From: Rhinopithecus roxellana
Lineage: Eukaryota; Chordata; Mammalia; Primates; Cercopithecidae
NCBI RefSeq assembly: GCF_007565055.1
Contig: NC_044553.1
Location: 39,199,916 to 39,263,915 of the forward strand
Reading direction: 5' to 3'
Length of the DNA: 64,000 bases
Position numbers and translations under genes: made by a program. The first letter of the stretch is position 1. Every line of letters starts with the position of its first letter. This document shows, in pieces, positions 52,337 to 62,903 of this stretch. The notes beneath the pieces are model-generated. The model saw only the letters and a program-made list of their open reading frames with translations, did not search any database and was not told the origin of the DNA.

Positions 52337-52642
52337 TTTTATTTTTATTTATTTCATTTTTTGAGACAGAGTCTTACTGTCACCCAGGCTGGAGTGCAGT
52401 GGCATGATCTTGGCTCACTGCAACCTCCGCCTCCCGGGTTCAAGCTATTCTCCTGCCTCAGCCTCCCGAGTAGCTGGCACTACAGGTGCGTGGCACCATG
52501 TCCAGCTAATTTTTGTATTTTTAGTAGAGATGGGGTTTTACCATGTTGGCCAGGCTGGTCTCAAACTCCTGACCTCAGGTCATCCGCCTGCCTCAGCCTC
52601 CCAAAGTGCTGGGATTACAGGCAGGAGCCACCGCACCCAGCC
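52337..52642 (-). mobile_element. Alu, antisense, in MER5A-like element
   Basis: TTTTATTTATTTCATTTTTTG tail region through CACCGCACCCAGCC. Confidence 0.92.
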
Positions 52643-52650
52643 CATCCTGG

Positions 52651-52815
52651 TTTTTTGTTTGTTTGTTTTTAGACGGAGTCTTGCTCTGTCGACCAGGCTG
52701 GAGTGCAGTGGCGTGATCTCCGCTCACTGCAAGCTCTGCCTCCTGGGTTCACGCCATTCTCCTGCCTCAGCCTCCTGAGTAGCTGGAATTACAGGCATGT
52801 GCCACCACGCCTGGC

Positions 52816-52851
<36 letters not shown>

Positions 52852-52974
52852 ATTTTTAGTAGAGACAGGGTTTCACCGTGTTAGCCAGGATGGTCTCAAT
52901 CTCCTAACCTCGTGATCCACCCGCCTCAGCCTCCCAAAGTGCTGGGATTACAGGAGTGAGCCACCGCACCCGGT
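52651..52974 (-). mobile_element. Alu (Y/S-like), antisense, with internal T29
   Basis: TTTTTTGTTTGTTTGTTTTTAG tail region, end ACCGCACCCGGTC. A T29 run (52819-52847) replaces the normal linker T stretch. Confidence 0.92.
52819..52847 (+). repeat. T29 homopolymer
   Basis: Uninterrupted run of 29 T inside an antisense Alu; likely length-variable. Confidence 0.95.
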
Positions 52975-53050
52975 CGCCCATCCCTGGTTTTAAAAGTCCT
53001 TCAGGTGGCCACGCCTGGCCCATTCCTATAGTTTTAAAAGTCCTTCAGGT

Positions 53051-53391
53051 GGCTGGGCCTGGTGGCTTACACCTGTCATCCCAGCACTCTGGGAGGCCGA
53101 AGCAGATGGATCACTTGAGATTAGGAGTTGAAGACCAACCTGGCCAACATGGTGAAACCCCACCTCTACCAAAAATAGAAAACTACAAAAATTAGCCTCT
53201 ACTAAAAATTTAAAAATTAGGTGTGACAGCCTGCACCTGTAGTCCCAGCTGCTCCAGAGGCTGAGGCAGGAGAATCACTTGAATCCAGGAAGTGGAGGTT
53301 GCAGTGAGCAGAGATTGCGCCACTGCATTCCAGCCTGGGTGACAGAGTGAGACACCATCTCAGAAAAAAAATAAAAAAGGAAAAGAAAAAA
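53051..53391 (+). mobile_element. Alu, sense, with an internal partial duplication
   Basis: GGCTGGGCCTGGTGGCTTAC to an A-rich tail. The ACAAAAATTAGC linker is present, and a second TCTACTAAAAATTTAAAAATTAG-like copy (given split) follows. Confidence 0.9.
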
Positions 53392-53422
53392 TTCTAATGT
53401 GTATCAAGATTGAGAACCACAG

Positions 53423-53813
53423 TTCTAATGATGGCCTGAGGAAATGTTTTTAAATTCACTCCTAAGTTGCCTTTAAATGCAACTCAAAGGATACTTACTC
53501 AATGGCATAGAATCTAAGTTTTGGTCCCACTTCCGAGAGAGGGAGGCTAGGTAGAAGATGACCCCGCTTTGGAGGTAGGAACAGAACAGGGAATCCAGGC
53601 TGTATGAGGAAGTCAAAGTCAGTGTTGCCACTAAACATAATCCTAAGGTCATGAGAGCAATAGACTTCATGGCCTTAGCACAGGGCGAAGAGTGGGAATG
53701 CGGGCCACAGATTAATTTTCTTCCTCCTGAAGAAAACAAAATGCTGGAAGAATTCCTCTTTATCATGTGTTCAGAGCACAAGTTAGCCTGTGACTCTTCA
53801 AAATACAAACACA
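53423..53813. other. Intergenic, unique sequence
   Basis: Open frames on both strands over 53473-53823 lack recognisable protein features. Confidence 0.35.
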
Positions 53814-54121
53814 GACCGGGCACTGTGGCTCATGCCTGTAATCCCAGCACTTTGGGAGGCCAAGGCGGGTGGATCAAAAGGTCAGGAGATCAAGACCATC
53901 CTGGCCAACATAGTGAAACCCCGTCTCTACTAAAAATACAAAAAATTAGCCAGACGTGGTGGCAGGTGCCTGTTGTCCCAGCTACTTGGGAGGCTGAGGC
54001 AGGAGAATGGCGTAAACCCAGGAGGCAGAGCTTGTAGTGAGCCAAGATCGCGTCACTGTACTCCAGCCTGGGCGGCAGAGCCAGATGCTGTCTCAAAAAA
54101 ACAAAAACAAACAAAAAACAA
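53814..54121 (+). mobile_element. Alu (Y/S-like), sense
   Basis: GACCGGGCACTGTGGCTC to a CAAAAA-type tail. Confidence 0.92.
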
Positions 54122-54584
54122 CAAACACATAAACCAAACCTTCAAAACAATTATGTTTAGCAGATAAGAGCAAACTAATGATCCCTTCCTTCTCTTTGGG
54201 CTGCTAGAACCACTCTGTATTGGTCTCAGAGGCAGGATGACTATGATTTGTCAGGTCTGCACTTGATTTTTAAAAACACATTTTATGGGCAAGCATTAGG
54301 TCAGCAGCAACTTCCTTCCCGCTTGGCATATTTCATAAATCAGATGCAGAAAACACTTGGAAGCAAGCCCATGCTGGATATTCAGGGCTGTGTCTGGAAG
54401 TCAAGGTCACTATCATTACATTCCAAGTCAAGAGCAATGGCCTTAATGGTCTCAACTCCCAGGGAATGTCCTTACCTGAGGCCCAGGATGGAAACGGGTT
54501 TTTAAGCAAAACAGAGGGTCCCACCTCCCCAAAGGAGTCTCCTGCTCCCTTCTGGCATGATGAGACCTGCCTGACACTAGCCCC

Positions 54585-54735
54585 AGGATCGAGGATGGCT
54601 AGCATTTCATAGGCGCCATGTGCCAGGTGGTGTTCTAAGTGCTTCGTGCATATCCTCACCCCTGAGGTATTTGGGTGAACCACACTTGCTAACTTGCCAA
54701 AGACCACATGATGGTCAAATAAGAACCAGAATTCA
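54585..54735 (-). mobile_element. MIR fragment, antisense
   Basis: AGCATTTCATAGGCGCCATG, TGCCAGGTGGTGTTCTAAG, CATATCCTCACCCCTGAGG and AACTTGCCAAAGACCAC follow reverse-complemented MIR. Confidence 0.7.
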
Positions 54736-55888
54736 CAGTACAAGGCTCATGCTGGGACAGTACCAGGTTAAATATCCATGGAGAAAAAGGAAATCTAGGA
54801 AACAGGTCAGGAGGGAGGCTGGGAGGCCATAGGAGGCAGAGGTGATGGTGTTGCCAGGTGGCTCCTCTCCTTCCCAACCGCCTATCCCAGCTCATCTCAG
54901 CTGCTTGCCCTCTCATCCTTTCCTTGGAAAGGAAAAACATCCTGGCTGTCGGGGCCTGGAATGCTCCAGCATTAGCCACACCCCTCTGGCCTGATGTGTA
55001 TGGCTGTGTCAATGTGTAGCAGAAGGCAAGTGGCTTTCACCCTGGTGCCAAGGTCTATGGAGCCAGCAGACTAGGGAGGATAGTCTGGCTGACAGAGGTG
55101 GCCTGCCTTGCAGCTGGAAGCACTTATATAAGGATCACAATGCAATGTGGCTGCTTTGCACAGCCTTGCACCTCAGGACGAGCTTCTGAAGGTTGCTAAA
55201 ATGCAGTTCTGTGAAGTTAGTACTGCAGAGGAAGGTACCATCCAGATGGAGGTGTTCTGACTTAGGGACGCCTTACTCAACTGGCCAGACTTGGAGAGTT
55301 GTAGCCAGTACATCATAAGCATAGTCCTTCCACAAGCCATGCTCAAGGGGTTGAAGGACGAACCCTGCCCCCAAGGGAATGCTTAACCACATGGGGATTG
55401 TAGTGCTTTGGCTCTGGGTTCTTATGGACTACTGTCACCCATTTTCCATTCCTTAGCTTCAAATATTACAAGAGGCATGGTTTAGAAACGTGACACTGTT
55501 AGCTACTTGAGAGAACTTGGAACAGCAACTGGATGGCAGACAGTGCCAGATGGAGGCCTTAGGGTGAGAAGCAGCTGAGTGATGAGGGTTAGAAGCAGCA
55601 CCATTTAGCTGTGTAAGAGGCAGAGGGAGGATGGATCACAGCTGACCTCTGACCTAGTCTAGGACGGGCACCCTGCCCTCCAGCTGTGGTGCTGACAAGA
55701 CAGGGTTGGTGGCTGTGTGGTGTCAGGAAAGCCAAGTGGCCATAAGTCACCAGTCCTCTCTATTTTAAAGGCACAGGTGTTTCTTCTCCAGGTCTTGCCT
55801 GGGCAGTCCTTTCCCTTTACCCTTGAGAATCCTGAGGTTTAAACACGGGAGGAGGTGAAACCCTCCTATGTTGCAGGTGGGAACGTTT
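54736..55888. other. Longest repeat-poor stretch of the intergenic region
   Basis: No repeat recognised over more than 1 kb. A TATATAAGG motif at 55125-55133 lies 68 nt before a 19-codon ATG frame (55201-55260). No longer coding potential seen. Confidence 0.4.
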
Positions 55889-55905
55889 AATAACACAGCC
55901 ACACT

Positions 55906-56443
55906 TTAGCTGCCTGACCGGCGCCATCATGGGTCGCATGCATGCTCCTGGGAAGGGCCTGTCCCAGTTGGTTTTGCCCTATTGCCACAGCGTCCCCACT
56001 TGGCTGAAGTTGACATCTGACGATGTGAAGGAGCAGATTTACAAACTGGCCAAGAAGGGCCTAACTCCTTCACAAATCGGTGTGATCCTGAGAGATTCAC
56101 ACCGTGCTGCACAAGTATGGTTTTGTGACAGGCAATAACATCTTAAGACTTCTTAAGTCTAAGGGACTTGCTCCTGATCTCCCTGAAGATCTCTACCATT
56201 TAATTAAGAAAGCAGTTGCTGTTCAAAAGCATCCTGAGAGCAGCAGAAAGAATAAGGATGCTAAATTCCGTCTGATTCTGATAGAGAGCTGGATTCACCA
56301 CTTGGTTCGATACTATAAGACCAAGTGAATTCTCCCTCCCAGTGGGAAATATGAATCATCTACAGCCTCTGCCCTGGTCTCATATATTTGTCTAGGTACT
56401 CAAGCAATAAAATGATTGTTTAACAACAACTGTAACAAAAGCC
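55906..56443 (+). pseudogene. RPS13: Processed RPS13 pseudogene, frameshifted and truncated
   Basis: An intronless copy of the ribosomal protein S13 mRNA. It has a 5' leader remnant (GCTGCCTGACCGGCGCCATC), ATG at 55929, and a reading frame starting MGRMHAPGKGLSQ that follows S13 to about codon 63. A one-base insertion near 56120 then shifts the frame (a run of Gs after GTAT). The second half continues in the next frame (FVTGNNILRLLKSKGLAPDL) and stops at TGA 56326-56328, where a CGA arginine codon appears to have mutated. The former 3' UTR ends with AATAAA (56406) and an eroded A-rich tail. Flanks share an imperfect duplication: AATAACACAGCCAC at 55889 and AATAACGTAGCCAC at 56444. This is the hallmark of L1-mediated insertion. 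Many residues also differ from S13, so it is long dead. Confidence 0.93.
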
Positions 56444-56461
56444 AATAACGTAGCCACCGTG

Positions 56462-57060
56462 AAAAATAGATTAGTGGTTTCTCAAAGCAGTAAACACAGA
56501 GTTACCATGTGACTCAGCAATTCCACTCCTAGATGGAATTAAAAAACATGTCCACACAAAAGCTTAAAGTTCACATCAGCATTATTCATTAATAGCCAAA
56601 AAGTGAAACAACCCAAATGTTCATCAGCTGATGAATGGAGAAACAAAGTTTGGTATATTCAAACAGTGGACTATTACTCAGCCATAAAAAAGAAATGAAG
56701 TACAGACATATGCCACAATGGGGACAAACCACGAAAACACTATGCTAAATGAAAAAAGTCAGACACAAAAAGCCATGTGTTGTCTGATTCTATTGATATG
56801 CAATGTCCAGAATAAGCAAATCCATAGAGATAAAAAGTAGGTTAATGGTTGCCAGGGGGTGAGGGAAGGGAGAAATTGGGAGTGACTCCTAATGGGTATG
56901 AGGTTTCTTTCTGAGATGACAGAAATGTCTGGAATTAGATAAAGATGATGGTTGCACAACATTGTTAATATATTAGAAAACACTGAGTTGTATAATTTTA
57001 AATGATCTTATGTTATATAAATTTTATCTAAATTTTTAAATTGCAAAAACCAGGGAAGAA
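56462..57060 (+). mobile_element. L1M 3' end, sense
   Basis: ACCATGTGACTCAGCAATTC, AACCCAAATGTTCATCAGC, GTGGACTATTACTCAGCC, AAATGAAAAAAGTCAGAC, TTAATGGTTGCCAGGGGG and TTGCACAACATTGTTAATAT are classic L1 3' phrases. It starts right after the RPS13 pseudogene's duplicated site. Confidence 0.88.
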
Positions 57061-57096
57061 AAAACCACCTTAAAAGATACTTCATTTATGCATTTT

Positions 57097-57382
57097 TATT
57101 TTTTGAGACAGTCTCACTCTATCACCAGACTGGAGTGCAATGGCACAATCTCAGCTCACTGCAACCTCTGCCTCCCAGGTCCAAGTGATTCTCCTGCCTT
57201 AGCTTTCCGAGTAGCTGGGATTACAGGTATGCGCCACCACTCCCAGCTAATTTTTGTATTTTTAGTAGAGGTAGGGTTTCACCAAGTTGGCTAGGCTGGC
57301 CTCAAACTCCTGACCTCAGGTGATCCGCCCACCTTGGCCCCCCACAGTGCTGGGATTGCACGGGTGAGCCACCACTCCTGGC
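57097..57382 (-). mobile_element. Alu, antisense
   Basis: ATTTTTTGAGACAGTCTCAC through CACCACTCCTGGCC. AAAAGATAC repeats on both flanks. Confidence 0.92.
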
Positions 57383-57391
57383 CAAAAGATA

Positions 57392-58119
57392 CCAAAATGC
57401 TTGTGTGCAAGGTGTCTAAAGAGGCAGATACCCCACTCTTCCGAGGTCAACTATTAAAGCCTGAGACATTCTCCCAGCGGTAACAGTTAATTCCAAAATG
57501 AGCTTTGAAGACCAAGAAAATGGTTTCCTGCAAAGACCATTTGTTGCCAGGTGGACCTTTCAAAGAGAGATGTAGAGGGGCGCCCACCTGCTCTGCTGCC
57601 CAAGCCCAGGTGATCCTCTGGGTGGAATAAGAGCCGAGGACTTTAGACCAAGCCCCTCCCTTCAAAACCCCAAAGCCTTTCCTTTGTCCCCGCTTTTTGC
57701 CTGTCTGATTACTGTATGGCACTGGGCACCACTGAGCTTGTGTGCTAGATTTTTAATCTCTGGTGATCTGAATATTATATACCTCTCTCCCTAAAAAGCA
57801 TCTTTGATTTTTGTTTTTAACTCTTGCATGGTTTCTTAGAATTAACCTTCTTCTGTTGGAAAGCAACACTGACAAGAAGTAAAAAGTCTCTGTACTGTAC
57901 TCACAAGTAAATAATAGGCAGATAGCTTATAACAGCTCACCAGGACAAATGTGATCATTGTAAGAAAAGAAGAAATGAGTTTCATAGGACCACTAGAAAA
58001 AGGGAAACTTGGATGTCCTTATAGTTTATCATTCTAACAGGGCAGAGCCAGGGCACACAATCACCCTGGGCATGCCTTACATTGTACAGTGATTCCCAAA
58101 ACTCTATTAAGTGAATCAA
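57392..58119. other. Intergenic, unclassified
   Basis: Nothing recognised; short frames on the minus strand near 57447-57722 are unsupported. Confidence 0.35.
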
Positions 58120-58290
58120 GGGAGTATTAGAGCCTCATTCTACAAACAAGGCACGCGATATTCAGAGACGGGAAGTCTGTTGCCCAAAACTGATGCACGG
58201 TAAGAACAACAACAATGGTCTCAGGGAACACTGACTTAGCACTTGTTATAGGCTTGGCTCTGGATTTCAAGACAACCTCATGTTATAAAT
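58120..58290 (-). mobile_element. MIR fragment, antisense
   Basis: GCCTCATTCTACAAACAAGG, GTTGCCCAAAACTGATGC and CTTAGCACTTGTTATAGGC resemble reverse-complemented MIR, partly rearranged. Confidence 0.5.
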
Positions 58291-58294
58291 GTTT

Positions 58295-58563
58295 TTGTTT
58301 GTTTATTTTTTGAGATGGAGTCTCGCTCTGTCATCAGGCTGGATTGCAATGTCATGATCTCGGCTCACTGCAACCTCCGCCTCCCGGGTTCAAGCAATTC
58401 TCCTGCCTCAGCCTCCAGAGTAGCTGGGACTAGAGGCGTCCACCACCACGCCCAGCTAATTTTTGTATTTTTAGTAGAGATGAATTTTCACCATGTTGGC
58501 CGGGATGGTCTCGATCTCTTGGTCTCGTGATCTGCCTGCCTCCGCCTCCCAAAGTGCTGGGAT
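58295..58563 (-). mobile_element. Alu, antisense, 5' end missing
   Basis: TTTTTGAGATGGAGTCTCG through AAAGTGCTGGGAT; the last part of the left arm is absent. Confidence 0.9.
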
Positions 58564-59370
58564 AAATATTAATAGGCATTTTTTTCCCGATGAGGTTACA
58601 GAAGTTAAGGAAGGTTAAATAACGTGATGTTGTGATTTATATATTAGATGTCTCTCTAATTTAGTCTTGAGGTCTCTCTTTGGAGGGCACCAGAAGCCAG
58701 TCACTCTCTGGGAGAGTCCTGGTCAGGGGGAAAGGTAGGTTCTAAGGTGTCAGGTGAGGCACAAGGAGGAGGCAAAACCAAAATGCACGAACAGAAGAAA
58801 TCTCTTACTTACACATCCCAGGGCGGTCTGGCGAGTGGCGGGAGCCTGAGGGGGAGTCTGGAGGCCGTGGGGAGCCAGAGAGCAGAGGGAGGGCCTGAAG
58901 TGTTGTCCTTGGGCTTTCCCGTGGGGGTGTGGCTTGGCTGATTCAAAAAGAACACGTGCGAAGCGGGGCTTATTTACAGGATTCTGGTGTTGGTCATTAG
59001 GTTTTATCATGGTCAGCAGCTGTGTGATGTGTGGGTTCTGGGTCAGTGGGATGAAGAATAAATGGGCCGCATTACAAACAACCTCTCAGCGAGGGGAAGT
59101 GTTACCCAGACCAGAGGTGATACAGTGAGACTGGGCTTCAGACAACTTAGATCAGGCCTGAAAATGGATGCTGAGGCAGCCACTGTATTAAACATATTTA
59201 TGACACTTGGTCAATGTCGTTCAGTTAAAAAGTGGCAGGGCTGAGATGAGAGCAGGCAGGGTCAGAAGGTCAGCCAGGTCTTCTTAGTTTGCTTTCAGCA
59301 TGTCGTCTTGTGACTGGTACCCAGAGGAAACCTCTGGGTAAGAATCAGGCAGACGCAGAGTCGTGGCTGA
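58564..59370. other. Intergenic, G-rich unclassified segment
   Basis: 58830-58970 is G- and CpG-enriched and holds a CACGTG E-box at 58953-58958. It could be an old LTR relic, but I cannot name one. Confidence 0.35.
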
Positions 59371-59668
59371 GGGCCAGGTGCGGTGACTCACGCCTGTAAT
59401 CCCGACACCTCGGGAAGCTGAGGCAGGAGGATTGCCTGAGCCCAGGAGTTCAAAACCAGCCTGGGCAACATAGCGAGCCCTCGTCTCTACAAAAGAAAAA
59501 TTAAAAAATGAGCTGGGTGTGGTGGTGCCTGTGGTCCCAGCTATTCAGGAGGCCAAAGCAGGAGGATTCCTTAAGCCCAGGAGGTCGAGGCTGCATTGAG
59601 CTGTGATCCTACTGTTGCACTCCAGCCTAGGTGACAGAGCAAGACCTTGTCTCAAAAACAAAAGCAAA
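59371..59668 (+). mobile_element. AluJ-like, sense
   Basis: GGGCCAGGTGCGGTGACTC through CTTGTCTCAAAAACAAAAGC. Confidence 0.9.
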
Positions 59669-59677
59669 AAACAGTGT

Positions 59678-59830
59678 CACAGCTAAGACAATTGTCTTGG
59701 AAATCAGATGATCTTGGTTCAAGAACTGTCCTCTTGCCAACCACATGTCTTCTGGCAAGTTACTCAACCTCTGAATCTCAGTTTCCTCAAATGAGTAGAA
59801 CTCAGCATAGAGTCAGTGATGAATGAATGT
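59678..59830 (+). mobile_element. MIR fragment, sense
   Basis: TTGGAAATCAGATGATCTTG, TCTTCTGGCAAGTTACTC and TGAATCTCAGTTTCCTCAA match MIR order. Confidence 0.75.
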
Positions 59831-60006
59831 TAATTAACCATCGTAAGCTAGTGAGCCTCATGAAAGGAGGCAGGACTATACAGAGGAAAGATAAAGGTAA
59901 AGGAGGGAAACGGAAAGGAAAAATCATGTATACTTTGAATACTCTTTTATTTCCAACTAACTATGAAACAGTTCAGAGAAATTCCAAGTTGATTTTGCAA
60001 TTTTTA

Positions 60007-60324
60007 TTTTATTTTATTTTATTTATTTATTTATTTTTTGAGGCGGAGTCTCGCTCTGTCGCCCGGACTGGAGTGCAGTGGCCGGATCTCAGCTCACTGC
60101 AAGCTCCGCCTCCCGGGTTTACGCCATTCTCCTGCCTCAGCCTCCCGAGTAGCTGGGACTACAGGCGCCCGCCACCTCGCCCGGCTAGTTTTTTTTGTAT
60201 TTTTAGTAGAGACGGGGTTTTACCGTGTTAGCCAGGATGGTCTCGATCTCCTGACCTCGTGATCCGCCTGTCTCGGCCTCCCAAAGTGCTGGGATTACAG
60301 GCTTGAGCCACCGCGCCCGGCCAC
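60007..60324 (-). mobile_element. Young AluY of Old World monkey type, antisense
   Basis: TTTTATTTTATTTATTTATT tail through CACCGCGCCCGGCC, with GGCTTGAGCC and GTGGCCGGATCTCAGC. Perfect 16-bp duplication GATTTTGCAATTTTTA at 59991-60006 and 60325-60340. Confidence 0.97.
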
Positions 60325-60340
60325 GATTTTGCAATTTTTA

Positions 60341-60476
60341 AATTTTTTTTTTATTTTTAGGAGAGACAGGGTTTTGCCAAGTTGACCAGGCTGGTCTTGA
60401 ACTCCTGACCTCGTGATCTACCTGCCTCAGCCTCCCAAAGTGCTGGGATTACAGGCGTGAGCCACCACGCCCAGCC
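60341..60476 (-). mobile_element. Alu left arm, antisense
   Basis: GAGACAGGGTTTTGCCAAG through CACCACGCCCAGCC. Confidence 0.85.
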
Positions 60477-60995
60477 TGATTTTCAAATCAGAAAACAGAA
60501 TCTCAAGGAATAAAACAGGAGCAAAGGCAGTTTCTCCCCTTTCAGGCTCACTGGAAATAACTTTGCAATAAGTAGCTCATTAGGCCTTGAAATGGCTCAT
60601 TAATTAATGCTGATTCTTTAAAAATAAAATTTCCAGTGACTTGGCTTTCAAATCACGTCCAAAGTTAAGATAAATTCCTGAACCCTGAGGTGATGAGATT
60701 TCACTTCCATGCCGCATGCCCCAGATGTTTCCTGTGTACTGTGTTTTAATGGTGGCCAAGCTGATGGACTTGCCTTCCTCCTCTTCATCTTAAGGATGGC
60801 GTGGTGGATAATTAACACTCAGCCCCTGCTCTCTCAGTTCCTCTTTTCTCCTCAGACCTCTATTGCCTGTCTCATCCTGGCTCTCAGATGAGGACCTTGC
60901 TTCTTATTCCACGGAGAAAATGAAAACCATCTGAACAGAACGTCCACGCCCTCTCTCTTCTACATCTCCCAATACCATGCAGCTGTGTCCATATG
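60477..60995. other. Intergenic, unclassified
   Basis: No repeat or gene recognised. Confidence 0.35.
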
Positions 60996-61224
60996 CAGTT
61001 ATCCCTCTGTGTTTGCAGGGGATGGGTTCCAGGACCCCCCAAAATACCCCAACCAGACATACTCAAGTTCCACCATGGGCCCTATGGAACCCAGTGTAGA
61101 CAAAAGGTCAGCCTTTTGGGTTTTGCATCCCTTGAATACTGTATTTTCCATCAGCAATTAGTTGAAAAATCTGCCTATAAGTGGACTCACGCAGTTCAAA
61201 TCTGTGTTGTTCAAGGGTCAACTG
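60996..61224. mobile_element. Tigger/MER2-like DNA transposon relic
   Basis: Ends CAGTTATCCCTCTGTG and GGGTCAACTG are inverted-repeat-like and flanked by TA-containing sequence. Internal GGGTTCCAGGACCCCC, TCTGCCTATAAGTGG and TTCAAATCTGTGTTGTTCAA (split) are typical of pogo-like Tigger families. Confidence 0.75.
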
Positions 61225-61391
61225 TACTTGGCCTCTGTCGTCTTATTGTGGATGAAACTTCAAGGCTCCTCCTCCTCACAGCACTAGATCTCCTCTCCTG
61301 CCTGCATCATCAAATACTCCATCTATTGCATCACTTCCATCCGCTTTCATGCATGCTATTAATTTTCCCTTTAAAAAAAAAAAACCCTCTT

Positions 61392-61692
61392 GGCTGGGCG
61401 CGGTGTCTCACATCTGTAATCCCAGCACTTTGGGAGGTCAAGGCAGGTGGATCGCTCGAGCCCAGGAGTTTGAGGTCAGCCTGGGCAACAAAATGAGACC
61501 CTTGTCTTTACAAAAAAATACAAAAATTAGCTAGGCATGGTGGCAGGTGCCTGTAATCCCAGCTACTCAGGTTGCTGAGGCACGAGAATCCCTTGGGTCT
61601 GGGTGGCGGAGGTTGCAGTTAGCTGAGATCACGCCATTGCACTCCAACCTGGGTGACAGAGTGAGACCCTGTCTCAAAAAAACAAACAAAAA
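61392..61692 (+). mobile_element. Alu, sense
   Basis: GGCTGGGCGCGGTGTCTC to a CAAA-type tail. Confidence 0.92.
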
Positions 61693-61774
61693 ACTGCATA
61701 ATGAGTACATGTTTGTTCATTGTATTTTTCCCTCTATTCTTTTGTATGCTGGAAAATGTACATGAAAAAAGGTT

Positions 61775-62110
61775 TTAAAAAATCATCTCAATTTTACTTC
61801 CTCGCCAGCGATTACATCTTTCTTTCCTTTTGTAACAATGATCCTTGAAGTCATTTTTCCACATGCTGACTCTGATTTTTCTCCTCCCATACTCTCTTGA
61901 ACCCACTTCCTTCAGGCTTTCCCCCGCTACCATTCCAGCAAAATTGCTCTTCTTAAGATCATGAATGGCCTCCACATTGTTAAATCCAGTGGTTATTTCT
62001 CAGTCCTTGTCTTACATGACCCCTCAGCTAAACTGGACAGTTATCATCCCTTCCACCCTAAACACTTTCTTCACCTCACTTCCAGGACTGCAGCCTGGCG
62101 GAGAACCTGT
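61775..62110 (-). mobile_element. L2 fragment, antisense
   Basis: ATGAATGGCCTCCACATTG, AATCCAGTGGTTATTTCTC, CAGTCCTTGTCTTACATGAC and CACTTTCTTCACCTCACTTC (each short) match reverse-complemented LINE-2 ORF2. Confidence 0.7.
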
Positions 62111-62441
62111 ACTTGTCAACAGTATTAATGTTATTCTTACCTCCTTAACTCCATCAAGTAAATATTACTTCCGAAACCCAGACTGTAGATTTGATTCCCA
62201 CCCTGGCGTTAGTTTTGTACAAAGAAAGGATGTGTTCCCGGGCAGAATACAAATGTTGGCAGTGGGCCACAGGAGTGAGGCTGAGTCATAACCATCAGTA
62301 AGACAGCTCAGAAGTCAGGGCCAGCTCATGACAGGTCTGCATGATCAGTAGGAAAGGATGTTCCTGTGATCATCTGAACAGGGGCCCACGGCAGACCCAA
62401 GAGAGCTACTTGCTTAGAAGCTGAAATGGGAATATATGATT
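62111..62441. other. Intergenic, unclassified
   Basis: Nothing recognised. Confidence 0.35.
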
Positions 62442-62598
62442 TTTTTTTTTTTGAGTGTCTCACTCTGTTGCCCAGGCTGGAGTGCTGTGGTGTGCTCATG
62501 GCTCACTGCAGCCTCTACCTCCTTGGGCTCAAGTGATCCTTCAACCTCAGACTCCTGAGTAGCTGGGACTACAGGTATGTGCCACGGCACCCAGCTGA
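62442..62598 (-). mobile_element. Alu right arm, antisense
   Basis: T11, GAGTGTCTCACTCTGTTGCC through GGCACCCAGCTGAAT. Confidence 0.8.
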
Positions 62599-62903
62599 AT
62601 TTTTTTTTTTTTTTTTTTTTTTTGAGACAGGATCACCTCTGTCACCCAGGTTGGGGTGCGGTGGCACCATCTCAGCTCAGTGCAGCCTCAACTTCCTGAG
62701 CTCAAGCAATCCTCCCGCCTCAGCCTCCCAAGTAGTTGGGACCACAGTCATGTGCCACCATGCCCAGCTGATTTTTGTATTTTTGTAAAGATAAGGTTTT
62801 ACCATGTTGCCCAGGCTGGTCTCAAATTCCTGAGCTCAAGTGATCCACCTGCCTCGGCCTCCCAAAGTGCTAGGAGTACAGGCATAAGCCACCTCACCCA
62901 GCC
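62599..62903 (-). mobile_element. AluJ-like, antisense
   Basis: T24, GAGACAGGATCACCTCTG through CACCTCACCCAGCC. It sits in the linker position of the preceding right arm, which suggests nested insertion. Confidence 0.88.

Larger units (their letters stand above)
52201..53422. mobile_element. MER5A-like hAT relic, split by three Alus
   Basis: The left part (52201-52336) has AATAGAACCACCAGGGG and a GCCATGCCCCATCC stretch. The right end (53392-53422) has ATTCTAATGTG and TTGAGAACCACAG, the typical inverted-end arrangement of MER5A. Fragments between the Alus include TTTTAAAAGTCCTTCAGGTGG. Confidence 0.7.
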
